Assembly (NCBI GenBank): GCA_011525915.1
Contig: WYBM01000058.1
Location: forward strand, 62,001 to 126,000
Length of the DNA stretch: 64,000 nucleotides
Source of the DNA: Ardenticatenaceae bacterium
GTDB lineage: Bacteria > Chloroflexota > Anaerolineae > Promineifilales > Promineifilaceae
Reading direction: 5' to 3'
The translations under genes and the position numbers were made by a program. This document shows positions 17,081 through 25,681 of this stretch, one piece after another (within the stretch, counting starts at the first letter, position 1; each line of letters begins with the position of its first letter). The notes under the pieces are model-generated. The model was given only the letters and a program-made list of their open reading frames with translations, was not told the origin of the DNA and did no database searches.

Positions 17081-17178
17081 TCAGTTTTCAGTCATCAGTG
17101 ATCAGTTTTCAGTGCTGGCCTATCTCTGGAAATAGTCTACTGAAAACTGATGACGGACTTCTGATTACTGGTGCTAAA
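17081..17178 (+). repeat. TCAGT-rich hairpin repeat, copy 1
   Basis: It starts with repeated TCAGTTTTCAGT and TCATCAGTG units and contains CAGTGCTGGCCTATCTCTGG. It continues with ACTGAAAACTGATGAC, complementary to the first part, and ends CTTCTGATTACTGGT. It is closely related to copies at 38527 and 61744. Confidence 0.8.
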
Positions 17179-17292
17179 GCAAGTATACGGCATTTAGATT
17201 ACATCCTCAATGACGGATTTAACAGGGAATCAGGGCGCGCCCGTCCGTACCGTACCTTGTGTAGCGTATCATCGGGCACCGGTTCGCTGATT

Positions 17293-18918
17293 TCACTGTG
17301 GGTTCAAAATGCGGGTGAGGTAGTAGACCTGTTCCAGAATGGGCCGTGTTTCCCACGCTTCCGCCAGCCGCGGTTGGCCACCAAATTGGATGATGGCCGG
17401 GACCAGTTCCAGTTCACGCACGCCATTTTTGTCCAGCCATACGTTCAAAATAACGGTGCTGGGGTCGCCGTCAATTTCAAAAGCAAAGTTTCCCAGCCCG
17501 TATACGATCACGCCGCCGTGGTAATACTCAATGCCTTGCAAAATATGGGCGTGGTGGCCAATGACCAGATCGGCCCCGGCGTCGATGGCCGCTTTGGCAA
17601 TGGCGGCCTGTTTTTCGCCAGGCTCTTCAATGTACTCGAAGCCGCTGTGTAGTATCACCACGACCAAATCTGCTTGCTGGTCCACGGCCGTGACGTCTGC
17701 AGCTACAATTTCTGGTTCTCCCCAGGCCAGACCTGGTGTCGTCTCCGTGGCATCCCACACGGCCACGTCAAAGGCTGACCGGGCTTCTACGGGCACGTTG
17801 ACGTAGCCTAACAGGGCCACTGTCAGCCCATTTACGGTGATGATGTAAGGGGCGTGGGCTTCGGCCCGGTTAGCGCCGGCGCCAATAGGCTGCACGTTTG
17901 CCGCTCTTAATAGTTCCAGCGCTTGCAGCAGCGCTTCCGGCCCATAATCCATGCCGTGATTATTGGCCAGCGAGACAACGTCGAACCCGCCCAGCGCCAG
18001 CGCCTGGGCGGCTTCCGGCGGGGCGCGGAACGGGTAGCTCTTGGGCGCCGGTTCGCCTACGGTGCCCAGGGCTGATTCCAGATTGCCGACGGTGATGTCG
18101 GCGGCTTGCAGCCGGTCAGCCACTTTGGCAAACGGGTAAGCCAGGCGCCCCTGGCTGAGGTTGTAACCCAGGCCGCGGTCTAACATGATGTCGCCTACGG
18201 CCGCCAGGTGGATGACGGCCGGGGGCTGGAGCTGATCTTGCAAGTGTGGCAGCAGTTGAGCCACGGTCGTGTCCAGACCGGGCACGGCCGTGAGCGCCAC
18301 CCGTTTTTGCAGCGGGTAAACAGGGTCGTCGGGCCGGTAGCCATCAACGCGCAGCGCTTTCAGCGCCGGGGTGATGTCACGCCAGGGCAGCACTGTCACG
18401 ATTTGGTGGCCATTGGCGATGATGTTCTGGGCGTCGGCCAGGGTGACAAAGTCCCAATGTGTGGTGAAGGGCACCGCCAGGACGATGGGTTCCTGGTAGA
18501 CAAGCGTGTGGCCTTTGTCAGTGGTCAGGGCAAGGTGGGCGGCACCGTTAGCCAGCGCTGCCGCCGGATCATCGGTGATTAGCAGCTGCCAGGGTTGTTG
18601 GGGGGTGTTTAAGGGGGTGATGGCCTGGCTGACGGCCGTGTCCCATTCTGGCAGTATGGCGATGATCAGGGGTGGGTTGGGTGTGGGTGTGAGGGTGGGG
18701 GGCACAGCCGTAACGGTGGCCGTGGGCGCCTGGGTGGGCACGGCCGTGGCCGTGGGCGCCTGGGTAGGCGGCGGCTGTACACTGTTCTCAGTGGTGGCCA
18801 CGGCCGTGGGCAAGACAGCCCCCAACTCTACCGACTGCACCGGTTCAGAGGCACACGCCGCCAGGAAAATCAAAAAGCCGAGGATGTTATACACCCGCCG
18901 CAAAACACATTGTCTCAT
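17293..18918 (-). CDS. CapA-family lipoprotein (poly-gamma-glutamate synthesis / metallophosphatase fold)
   Basis: About 541 residues. An N-terminal lipoprotein signal with lipobox LAAC is followed by a Pro/Thr/Ala-rich linker. Residues of about 85-240 resemble a periplasmic-binding half-domain, and the C-terminal 300 residues are a CapA metallophosphatase domain with VGDIMLDRG, NLESAL, SLANNHGMDYG, VILHSGFEYIEEPG and GHHAHILQGIEYYHGG. CapA homologues act in capsule or peptidoglycan-linked polymer metabolism outside the cell. I chose the ATG at 18918, preceded by AAGGTGAAGAG; a GTG at 18930 is possible. It follows the VanY-like gene by only a few bases, so both are probably one operon for wall metabolism. 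Confidence 0.8.
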   Translation of the reverse strand: MRQCVLRRVYNILGFLIFLAACASEPVQSVELGAVLPTAVATTENSVQPPPTQAPTATAVPTQAPTATVTAVPPTLTPTPNPPLIIAILPEWDTAVSQAITPLNTPQQPWQLLITDDPAAALANGAAHLALTTDKGHTLVYQEPIVLAVPFTTHWDFVTLADAQNIIANGHQIVTVLPWRDITPALKALRVDGYRPDDPVYPLQKRVALTAVPGLDTTVAQLLPHLQDQLQPPAVIHLAAVGDIMLDRGLGYNLSQGRLAYPFAKVADRLQAADITVGNLESALGTVGEPAPKSYPFRAPPEAAQALALGGFDVVSLANNHGMDYGPEALLQALELLRAANVQPIGAGANRAEAHAPYIITVNGLTVALLGYVNVPVEARSAFDVAVWDATETTPGLAWGEPEIVAADVTAVDQQADLVVVILHSGFEYIEEPGEKQAAIAKAAIDAGADLVIGHHAHILQGIEYYHGGVIVYGLGNFAFEIDGDPSTVILNVWLDKNGVRELELVPAIIQFGGQPRLAEAWETRPILEQVYYLTRILNPQ

Positions 18919-18933
18919 TCGTCTCTTCACCTT

Positions 18934-19866
18934 TTATTCATCTTTGGGTATGCAGGGCTCCGGCTGGTTGGCCAGTTGGAACTGTGTCAGGGACAGCCCC
19001 ATTTCTTGCAGGTTAGTAGCCATCTCTACCCCTACGTAGCGGTAGTGCCAGGGTTCGTAGTAAAAGCCGGTTAGTTCAAACGTTTCCAGAGGGTAACTTA
19101 AGGTAAAACCATACCGGTGAGCATTGGCTAACAGCCAGATACCTTCGCTGGTCTTATAAAAATAGGTATGAAACTGCAATGTAGGGTCGCCGGTGTACTG
19201 CGGCAGTTCGGGCGAGCCAAAATCAATGGTGGTGCCTAGCTGATGTTCGCTATGACCGGGGGGGGCGCTGATGATGTTGACATGGCCAGGAAATTCGTTG
19301 GCCCATTTATTATAAGCAATAGACTGGGCGCTGTAGCTGCGATACCCGGAAAGTACTTGAGGCTGCAAACCGGCAGCCTGCATGTCGGTAATCATTTGCA
19401 AGAGTGGGTCTACAATGACCGCCCGCACTTCAAGGGGGTAACCCAGGGTCACATCATTGCTCAGAACCTCATTAAGCGACACCAGGTCTGTGGGGGCATA
19501 GTCACGACTCAGACCGTACTGCCTGGTGATGACAGCCAACAGATTGTCAGCTGCCAGCAAACGCTGCGTACAGGGGCCAACAGGGGTAGGCGTGGGGGTA
19601 GGGCTGGCGGTGACTGTGGCCGTAGGTGTGGTGGTGGGGGTGCTGGTGGGCAGAGCGGTTGGTCGCGGCGGCGCGGTTGGTCGCGGCGGCGCGGTGGGGG
19701 TAAGCGGCGCCGTGGCAAGAAGGGCAGGCCCCACGGCCGTGACGGGCATGGTCTGGGTGGCTGCTGGCGGCGGGGGTGGGGCTACGGCCGTGACTGCTGC
19801 CTGGCAGCCATTTAATAGAATGAATATCCCTAACAAACATCCAAAACCAAACCGTCGTTGAACCAT
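18934..19866 (-). CDS. D-alanyl-D-alanine carboxypeptidase, VanY/M15B family lipoprotein
   Basis: A 310-residue secreted protein with lipoprotein signal ending LLNGC. A low-complexity Pro/Thr/Ala linker (about 45-105) follows, encoded partly by an 18-bp tandem duplication near 19664-19699. The catalytic domain shows SGYRSYSAQ, the zinc motif SEHQLGTTIDFG (H-x6-D) and EPWHYRYVG with the second zinc His. These enzymes trim the terminal D-Ala of peptidoglycan stem peptides. The domain is intact and of usual length. It is transcribed just upstream of the CapA-like gene, and its 5' region faces the Lrp gene promoter. Confidence 0.88.
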   Translation of the reverse strand: MVQRRFGFGCLLGIFILLNGCQAAVTAVAPPPPPAATQTMPVTAVGPALLATAPLTPTAPPRPTAPPRPTALPTSTPTTTPTATVTASPTPTPTPVGPCTQRLLAADNLLAVITRQYGLSRDYAPTDLVSLNEVLSNDVTLGYPLEVRAVIVDPLLQMITDMQAAGLQPQVLSGYRSYSAQSIAYNKWANEFPGHVNIISAPPGHSEHQLGTTIDFGSPELPQYTGDPTLQFHTYFYKTSEGIWLLANAHRYGFTLSYPLETFELTGFYYEPWHYRYVGVEMATNLQEMGLSLTQFQLANQPEPCIPKDE

Positions 19867-19913
19867 AAGCGCCCAATTGTAACAAAAGCCCTATAGTTGC
19901 CCAAAAGTACAGG

Positions 19914-19942
19914 TTGACATTGCACACCTGATTCCGTATGAT
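19914..19942 (+). promoter_or_regulatory. Promoter of the Lrp/AsnC gene
   Basis: Consensus TTGACA (19914-19919), a 17-bp spacer and TATGAT (19937-19942). A start near 19949 gives a leader of about 50 bases before the ATG at 20000. Confidence 0.8.
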
Positions 19943-19999
19943 TTCCGGTGAAAATGACTTTAGGCCGTATTATTATCGTTAGAAGGGGTGGTTTATAGA

Positions 20000-20485
20000 A
20001 TGATTGACGAAATTGATCGACAAATTGTGATGCTCTTACAGGAAAATAGCCGTCTCTCTAACGCCGCTATTGCTGAACAGGTGGGCTTAACGACCTCTAC
20101 CGTCTTTGACCGTATCAAAAAGCTGGAAAAGCGGGGGGTGATTCAACGATATGTGACGATGGTAGACCCGGCGGCTTTGGGCAAACCTATTACCGCTTTT
20201 GTGCGCCTGGTTGTGGGGTCAGACAGCCACGAGGGTTACCTGGCTTCCAAACAACAGCTTTCAGAGGTTTGCCTGGCTGAACCGGACATTTTGGAATGCC
20301 ATACCGTAGCCGGGGAAGATTGTTATATTTTGAAGGTGCGGTCTGCTAGCACGGGCCAACTAGAAGCGCTCATTGAGCGGCTGCGCTCTCATGCGCTGGT
20401 CACCCGAACCACAACAAACATCGTTCTTTCTACGTTTAAGGAAGACATAAAAATCGACGTGACAACAGCGCAAGATTCGGATTGA
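20000..20485 (+). CDS. Lrp/AsnC-family transcriptional regulator
   Basis: About 161 residues. The N-terminal winged helix-turn-helix starts IDEIDRQIVMLLQENSRLSN and continues with VGLTTSTVFDRIKKLEKRGVI. The C-terminal RAM ligand-binding domain contains HTVAGEDCYILKVR. Such proteins bind amino acids or related metabolites and regulate transport and metabolism genes. AGAAGGGG lies at a suitable distance before the ATG at 20000; the alternative GTG at 19988 would overlap that site. A DMT-family permease gene starts 57 bp downstream and is a natural target. Confidence 0.88.
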   Translation: MIDEIDRQIVMLLQENSRLSNAAIAEQVGLTTSTVFDRIKKLEKRGVIQRYVTMVDPAALGKPITAFVRLVVGSDSHEGYLASKQQLSEVCLAEPDILECHTVAGEDCYILKVRSASTGQLEALIERLRSHALVTRTTTNIVLSTFKEDIKIDVTTAQDSD

Positions 20486-20541
20486 AACAAGAGGATGACG
20501 GCCGTAAGCTGTTATCATACTTTTGCTAATTGAGGTGATCA

Positions 20542-21462
20542 ATGAATTGGAAAATGCTTTCGCTTATGCTCTTATTGGCCGCCATGTGGGGGCCATCCTT
20601 TGTGTTCATCAAAGTGGCGGTGGAAACCATTCCTCCATTTACAATGGTTTTTAGCCGCGTGACCCTGGCGGCATTGTTGTTATACCTGGTGCTGCGCTGG
20701 CAGCACGGCCGTTTACCCCGTTCCCGTGATACCTGGAAGCATCTTTCCTTTGTCGCCCTGACGCACAACGCCATTCCCTTTGTCTTATTCGCCTGGGGCG
20801 AGCAGTATGTAGACAGTGCCCTGGCTTCTATCCTCAACGGCACAATCCCGCTGTTTACCATTATTCTGGCGCATATCTTCACCCAGGATGACCGGCTAAC
20901 GCCGGCCAAGGTGATTGGCATGCTGGTGGGGTTTGGTGGCATGTTGATTTTGGTGCTGCCCGCGTTTCAAGATGGTGTGGTAGCCACAACATGGGGTGTT
21001 TTGGGGCTGGTGCTGGCCGCCTTTTTGTATGGCGTGGCTATTGTGTATGCCCGCAACCACTTACGTGGCTTGCCCTCCCTGGTGGCCCCTACCGGCCAGA
21101 TGATCATGGCGGCCCTGTTTTTACTGCCGGTGATGTTGATTGTAGACAGGCCGTGGACGGCCGTCACGCCTACCCTGGCATCTACCCTTTCCATGCTGGC
21201 GCTGGCGGTGTTGGGTACAGCCCTGGCTTTTATCCTCTATTACTATCTGCTGGAAAATGCCGGCGCCACTTACGTCTCTATGGTGGCTTACGTCATCCCC
21301 GTTTTTGGGGTGATATTGGGTGTGCTGCTGTTGAATGAACCATTGACTCGTGAAATGGTTGTGGGTTGTGGCCTGATTTTATTCGGTGTCATGATCGTCA
21401 ACGGGTTATTAAATGGCATTCGCGCCCGGTATATAACGCCGGAAGCAAGTGTAGGTGATTAA
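20542..21462 (+). CDS. EamA/DMT-family permease
   Basis: A 306-residue membrane protein with about ten helices in two EamA repeats, typical of drug/metabolite transporters (RhaT/YdcZ type). Characteristic sequences are AAMWGPSFVFIKVAVETIPP at the start and LFAWGEQYVDSALASIL in the first repeat. The second repeat has YLLENAGATYVSMVAYVIPVFGV and LNEPLT. It probably exports amino acids or other small metabolites. AGGTGATCA precedes the ATG. An extended -10 (TG-T-TATCAT, 20510-20518) suggests its own promoter. It follows the Lrp-type regulator. Confidence 0.85.
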   Translation: MNWKMLSLMLLLAAMWGPSFVFIKVAVETIPPFTMVFSRVTLAALLLYLVLRWQHGRLPRSRDTWKHLSFVALTHNAIPFVLFAWGEQYVDSALASILNGTIPLFTIILAHIFTQDDRLTPAKVIGMLVGFGGMLILVLPAFQDGVVATTWGVLGLVLAAFLYGVAIVYARNHLRGLPSLVAPTGQMIMAALFLLPVMLIVDRPWTAVTPTLASTLSMLALAVLGTALAFILYYYLLENAGATYVSMVAYVIPVFGVILGVLLLNEPLTREMVVGCGLILFGVMIVNGLLNGIRARYITPEASVGD

Positions 21463-21479
21463 TTAGATGATTGTTAGGC

Positions 21480-21508
21480 ACTGGCGGTAACAAGCTCTTA
21501 CCGCCAGT
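21480..21508 (+). terminator. Hairpin after the permease gene, probable terminator
   Basis: ACTGGCGGTAA (21480-21490) pairs perfectly with TTACCGCCAGT (21498-21508) around a 7-base loop. Only a short T stretch follows, so it may be a weak or bidirectional terminator. Confidence 0.6.
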
Positions 21509-21546
21509 TTGCCTCAATAGTTATACCTGTTGCCGCGCTCCTTACC

Positions 21547-21575
21547 TTTACTACCCTCAACTTACGACATATAAT
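21547..21575 (+). promoter_or_regulatory. Putative promoter of modAB
   Basis: TTTACT (21547-21552), a 17-bp spacer and a consensus TATAAT (21570-21575), about 95 bases before the modA start. I see no clear ModE-type palindrome near it. Confidence 0.55.
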
Positions 21576-21670
21576 CCACCCGCAGTCCAACAATCCCCAC
21601 AGTGGGGAAATAATGAATATGACCTACGGCCGTCGACGGCGGCTGAAATTTTTGACCAAACTCTTTCTTA

Positions 21671-22486
21671 ATGACTGACTGGCGTAAAGCAGGCATCGTG
21701 GTGGCATCTGGCTGCTGGCTGGCATGGCTGTTGATGTCTTGCACACATGGAAACCGGACCGTTAACGAACCGCCACCGAACAATCAGGAATTGATTGTAT
21801 TTGCGGCTTCGTCCTTAACAGATGCTTTTACGGCCGTGGCTGAAGCCTTTGAAAAGGAAAACCCAGGCACGGCCGTGATTATAAACTTTGCCGGTTCTTC
21901 TCAACTGGCCGCTCAACTGGTGGAAGGCGGCCAGGCAGATATCTTTGCTTCAGCTAATGAAAAGCAGATGCAGGTGGTGATAGATGCCGGGCGCGTAACT
22001 TCCTCTGCACCGGTTCCGTTTGTCAGTAACCGGCTCACCATTGTGGTACCGGCCGATAACCCGGCGGGTGTGACGGCGCTGACCGATTTGAGCCGGCCCG
22101 GCATATTGCTGGTGTTAGCCGTAGAGGGTGTGCCGGTGCGCCAGTATACTGATGCCACCGCCGCCCGGTTGGGGCCGGCATTCACCGCTGGTTTTTATGC
22201 TAACCTGGTATCTGAAGAGGAAAATGTGCGGCAGGTTCTGGCTAAAGTTGCTTTGGGTGAAGCCGACGCTGGTTTGGTGTACTCCTCTGACATAACACCA
22301 GATATGGCCAGACAAGTGCGGCAAATCTCCATCCCTGATGCTCAAAATGAAGTGGCCAGCTATCCCATCGCGGTTGTGGCCGATGCCCCTCATCCGGAAT
22401 GGGCCCAGCGTTTCATTGAGTTTGTGTTGAGTGACGCCGGGCAGACGATCCTGGCGAGTTGGGGCTTTGGCCCGCCGGTTAAATAG
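21671..22486 (+). CDS. modA: Molybdate ABC transporter substrate-binding lipoprotein ModA
   Basis: A 271-residue extracytoplasmic solute-binding protein. The N-terminal lipoprotein signal ends LLMSC. The mature part begins ELIVFAASSLTDAFTAVAE, the oxyanion-binding loop typical of ModA/WtpA. Later come FAGSSQLAAQL, the GQADIFASANEKQM block and DAGLVYSSDI, all diagnostic for molybdate or tungstate binding. The length is normal. The permease gene follows after 24 bp. No ATPase gene modC is present nearby. Confidence 0.9.
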   Translation: MTDWRKAGIVVASGCWLAWLLMSCTHGNRTVNEPPPNNQELIVFAASSLTDAFTAVAEAFEKENPGTAVIINFAGSSQLAAQLVEGGQADIFASANEKQMQVVIDAGRVTSSAPVPFVSNRLTIVVPADNPAGVTALTDLSRPGILLVLAVEGVPVRQYTDATAARLGPAFTAGFYANLVSEEENVRQVLAKVALGEADAGLVYSSDITPDMARQVRQISIPDAQNEVASYPIAVVADAPHPEWAQRFIEFVLSDAGQTILASWGFGPPVK

Positions 22487-22510
22487 GGGCGTTTTTGCTT
22501 TTTTATACCC

Positions 22511-23347
22511 ATGCCTGATAGTGAGTACAGCCGATCTCTACAGTATGACGGCCTGAAAGTGGTTACGGCCGTGTTGGCGGGCATCATGAGCTTGCTGCTG
22601 GTCTTGCCGTTTTTGGCCCTGGTGTGGCGCGTATTTACCGCCAGACAGATGTTGTCTTTGGATGCTTCACCGATCCTATCTGCCTTGTCATTGAGCCTGG
22701 GCACCACGGCCGTGAGCATTCTTATCATTGTGGTCTTGGGTACACCCCTGGCGTTGGCTTTTGCCCGTTATAACTTTCCATTCAAGCGCACGCTGGCTAT
22801 CTTTGTAGAGATGCCGATTGTGATGCCGCCGGTGGTAGCTGGGCTGGCTTTGCTGGCTGCGTTTGGCCGGCGCGGCTTGCTGGGCCAGCCTTTGCTTGGG
22901 CTTGGCGTTTCTATCACCTTTACCTGGGTGGCGGTGGTGTTAGCCCAGGTTTTTGTGGCCGTCCCTTTTTACATCCGTGCAGCCCAGGCGCGGTTCAGTG
23001 CGCTGCCCCGTGACCTGGAAGCCGCCGCCAATATTGACGGCGCCAGCAGCTTGCAGACGTTCCGGCACGTGACGATTCCGCTCAGTTACCGGGCGCTGTT
23101 GGCCGGGCTGGTCTTGAGTTGGGCCCGAGCATTGGGGGAATTTGGAGCCACCATCCTCTTCGCCGGAAACTTACAAGGGCGTACCCAAACGATGCCCCTG
23201 CTGGTATACGGGGCGTTGGAACGAGATTTAAATGCGGCTTACGTGACCGCGCTTATTCTGTTAGGCATGGCGGCGTTGGCGCTGTTTGTTACGCGCTGGC
23301 TGACCCGTCTGGATGATGTGGCTGCAGATCCTCTGGCTGATCTGTAA
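22511..23347 (+). CDS. modB: Molybdate ABC transporter permease ModB
   Basis: A 278-residue inner-membrane permease with about six helices. The binding-protein-dependent transport signature (EAA loop) reads LEAAANIDGASSLQTFRHVTI, from about residue 176, and WARALGEFGATILFAGN follows, as in ModB/CysT permeases. It pairs with ModA just upstream. The ATP-binding subunit ModC is missing from both sides; the next gene on the right is convergent HyuB, overlapping its 3' end by 59 bp. Another ATPase elsewhere in the genome must energise the pair if it is functional. Confidence 0.9.
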   Translation: MPDSEYSRSLQYDGLKVVTAVLAGIMSLLLVLPFLALVWRVFTARQMLSLDASPILSALSLSLGTTAVSILIIVVLGTPLALAFARYNFPFKRTLAIFVEMPIVMPPVVAGLALLAAFGRRGLLGQPLLGLGVSITFTWVAVVLAQVFVAVPFYIRAAQARFSALPRDLEAAANIDGASSLQTFRHVTIPLSYRALLAGLVLSWARALGEFGATILFAGNLQGRTQTMPLLVYGALERDLNAAYVTALILLGMAALALFVTRWLTRLDDVAADPLADL

Positions 23348-24995
23348 CCGGTTTGCCCCAGCCGCCGCCGCCCGGCGTTTCCAGGCGCAAAATATCGTCG
23401 GTGGTCACCTCATGGGTGAATTTGCCAGGTAATATTGTCGTTTGTCCCTGGTGTATGAGGCTGTTTTGGCCCGGCTGTCCGGCGGTGCCACCTTGCAGGC
23501 CATAGGGTCCCTGTTTGCGCCGTTCGCTGGTCACGGTAACGGTAGCGGGCGCCAGGAAGCGAATGGCACGAATCAGGCCATCGCCGCCGCAGTAGCGGCC
23601 GTGCCCACCAGATCCCTCGCGCCGGGCATACGCCTCAATGCGCAGCGGAAACTGGTATTCCAACGCCTCCACTGGCGTATTCAACGTGTTACTCATATGC
23701 ACATGCAGCCCACTGCCGCCATCTGCCTGTGGCCCTGCGCCCGCGCCCCCGCCTATAGTTTCATAGTAGGCAAACGGTGTTGGCTTTTTTTCTTTATCAT
23801 GTTGCGCTGTGGTGTGCAAAGCAGCACCAAAGGTCACATTATTCATGGTGCCTTGGCTGGCGGCGGGGATAATGCCAGGTAACGCCTGGGCCAGGGCGCC
23901 GAACACCACGTCCGTGATGCGCTGTGAGGTTTCCACATTACCGGCCGCGACCGCATGGGGCGGGTGCGGATCCAGCAGGGAGCCAGGCGGAATCATGACG
24001 GTGACTGGGGCAAAAGCCCCCTGATTCATGGGCAGGTCTGTTTGCAGCAGTGCCAGCGCCACGCAGCGCACGCAGTAAGCGACAGCGGAGACAGTAATGG
24101 CGGGCACAGCGTTTAAGTTGCCACGGACGGCCGCGGCGGTACCTGTAAAATCCACCGTCATTTGGCTGCCGGTCACAGATAGGGTGACGGTGAGGGGAAT
24201 AGGTTGGTGGCTGGCCTGGCCATCATCATCCAGATAGTCGGTAAAGGTGTAACGGCCGTCTGGAATCTGGCTAATGGCGGCCTTCGTCAGCTTTTGCGCG
24301 TAGTCAATAAGGGCTTGAGCCTGAAGGGTTGTTTCCGCCAATCCATAACGGGCTACAATGTCTTGCAGCCGCTTTTCACCAGTAACGTGGGCGGCTAATT
24401 GGGCGGCCAGGTCACCACGGCGTTCATCAGGCGTACGCACGTTGCGTAAAATGAGCTGCCAGACGGCGTTGTTGCGCCGGCCAGCGTCAATGAGTTTGAT
24501 AGGGGGGATGATAATGCCTTCCTGGTAAATTTCTGTAGAAAGCGGCATAGAACCGGGGGACATGCCGCCGACATCGGCGTGATGCGCACGGCTGGCCACA
24601 AAAAAGTCTGGTGACTGGTGGTTGGTGGGTTGATGATCAACAAAGACGGGCGAGACAATGGTAATATCGGGCAGGTGGTTGCCACCCTGGTAAGGGTCAT
24701 TGACAATGACAACATCGCCGGCGGCAAAGGGGGTGCAGTGGGTGATGGCGGCCTGCACAGAAGCGGGCATGGCCCCCAGGTGTACGGGAATATGGGCTGC
24801 CTGGGCCAGTAGACGGCCGTCGCCCCAAAAGAGGGCGCAGCTAAAGTCCAACCGTTCTTTAATGTTTGGGCTGTAGGCGGCGCGCGCCAGCGTCACGCCC
24901 ATCTCTTCGGCTACGGAAGCAAACAGGCTTGAAAAAATGGCCAATGAGGCGGCGGACGTTGTAGGCTCATGTTGGGCTGTTGTCTTGGCTTTCAT
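23289..24995 (-). CDS. hyuB: Hydantoinase B / oxoprolinase family protein
   Basis: A 568-residue protein of the HyuB family (ATP-dependent N-methylhydantoinase / 5-oxoprolinase / acetone carboxylase relatives). Recognisable blocks are FSSLFASVAEEMGVTLARAA at the N-terminus, KERLDFSCALF, HIPVHLGAMPASV, NDPYQGGNHLPDITI, YETIGGGAGAG and LRLETPGGGGWG close to the end. These enzymes normally act with HyuA, which I do not find in the window. CAGGAT lies shortly before the ATG. It ends the minus-strand run dehydratase, HAD, hyuB, which may be one amino-acid or amide catabolic operon. Confidence 0.85.
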   Translation of the reverse strand: MKAKTTAQHEPTTSAASLAIFSSLFASVAEEMGVTLARAAYSPNIKERLDFSCALFWGDGRLLAQAAHIPVHLGAMPASVQAAITHCTPFAAGDVVIVNDPYQGGNHLPDITIVSPVFVDHQPTNHQSPDFFVASRAHHADVGGMSPGSMPLSTEIYQEGIIIPPIKLIDAGRRNNAVWQLILRNVRTPDERRGDLAAQLAAHVTGEKRLQDIVARYGLAETTLQAQALIDYAQKLTKAAISQIPDGRYTFTDYLDDDGQASHQPIPLTVTLSVTGSQMTVDFTGTAAAVRGNLNAVPAITVSAVAYCVRCVALALLQTDLPMNQGAFAPVTVMIPPGSLLDPHPPHAVAAGNVETSQRITDVVFGALAQALPGIIPAASQGTMNNVTFGAALHTTAQHDKEKKPTPFAYYETIGGGAGAGPQADGGSGLHVHMSNTLNTPVEALEYQFPLRIEAYARREGSGGHGRYCGGDGLIRAIRFLAPATVTVTSERRKQGPYGLQGGTAGQPGQNSLIHQGQTTILPGKFTHEVTTDDILRLETPGGGGWGKPVTDQPEDLQPHHPDGSASA

Positions 24996-25038
24996 GGGAA
25001 TCCTGTGAAAATGATGAAGGATGATGACGTTTCATGGA

Positions 25039-25653
25039 TTAGTGACCTTCCACCTGAAGCCCTAACTTCTTTAGTTCCTGGGCCAGGTCAACCTGTGGCC
25101 TAAAGTGAACGCCGTGCATGCCTATGGCTTGGGCTCCGGCAATGTTGTGGGCAAAGTCATCAATAAAAACGGTCTCTTCTGGCCGGCAGCCCAGGCGTTC
25201 CAGGGCAATGTGGTATAAGCGTGGGTCAGGCTTCATGACCCCTTCTTCGGCCGAGATGACGATCACGTCAAAAGCGTCGGCGATGGCCAGCTGATGGGTC
25301 AGCACATCGCGCAGATCATCGAAGGCGTTGCTGATAAGGCCGGTGTGGTATCGCGGCCGTAACCCGCGGATCATGGCTACCAACTGACTGTCCAGCACAT
25401 CACCGGCCCAGAAATCGGCCTCAAATGCCTGCAAATCTGCGGCCGATAGGTGCAGAAAGTCACCTACCCAGCGCCACAACTGCCGGTAGCTGATTTTACC
25501 GTGCTGCGCTTGCCGCCCCATCTGGCTGTTAAACACCAGTTGCTCAGCCCCGTGTTCATCCAGGCCCAGTCGTTGTTCCCATTTGCGTCGCCCGGTCCAG
25601 CTTTGTGTGCGTAAAATGACACCGCCAAAATCAAAAATCACTGCTTTAATCAT
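25039..25653 (-). CDS. HAD-IA family hydrolase
   Basis: A 204-residue phosphatase-like protein. Motif I reads FDFGGVIL (nucleophile Asp8), with the second aspartate of the usual DxD replaced by Gly, as in YihX/epoxide-hydrolase-N-like members. Motif II is around ISNAF, and the motif IV region is VFIDDFAHNIAGAQAIGMHG. The four-helix cap lies between motifs I and II. A small phosphorylated metabolite is the probable substrate, but the altered motif I makes phosphatase activity less certain. It starts 28 bp after the dehydratase gene ends and is probably co-transcribed. Confidence 0.8.
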   Translation of the reverse strand: MIKAVIFDFGGVILRTQSWTGRRKWEQRLGLDEHGAEQLVFNSQMGRQAQHGKISYRQLWRWVGDFLHLSAADLQAFEADFWAGDVLDSQLVAMIRGLRPRYHTGLISNAFDDLRDVLTHQLAIADAFDVIVISAEEGVMKPDPRLYHIALERLGCRPEETVFIDDFAHNIAGAQAIGMHGVHFRPQVDLAQELKKLGLQVEGH

Positions 25654-25681
25654 GGGTCTCTTCGTTTAGCTTGGGCACTTC

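Larger units (their letters stand above)
16799..17292. other. Intergenic region made largely of two repeat elements
   Basis: No gene is visible in these 494 bp between two minus-strand genes. They hold one copy of the ~115-bp terminal-inverted-repeat element (16834-16947) and one copy of the TCAGT hairpin element (17081-17178). The remaining sequence shows nothing recognisable apart from short complementary stretches around 17020-17045. Confidence 0.7.
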
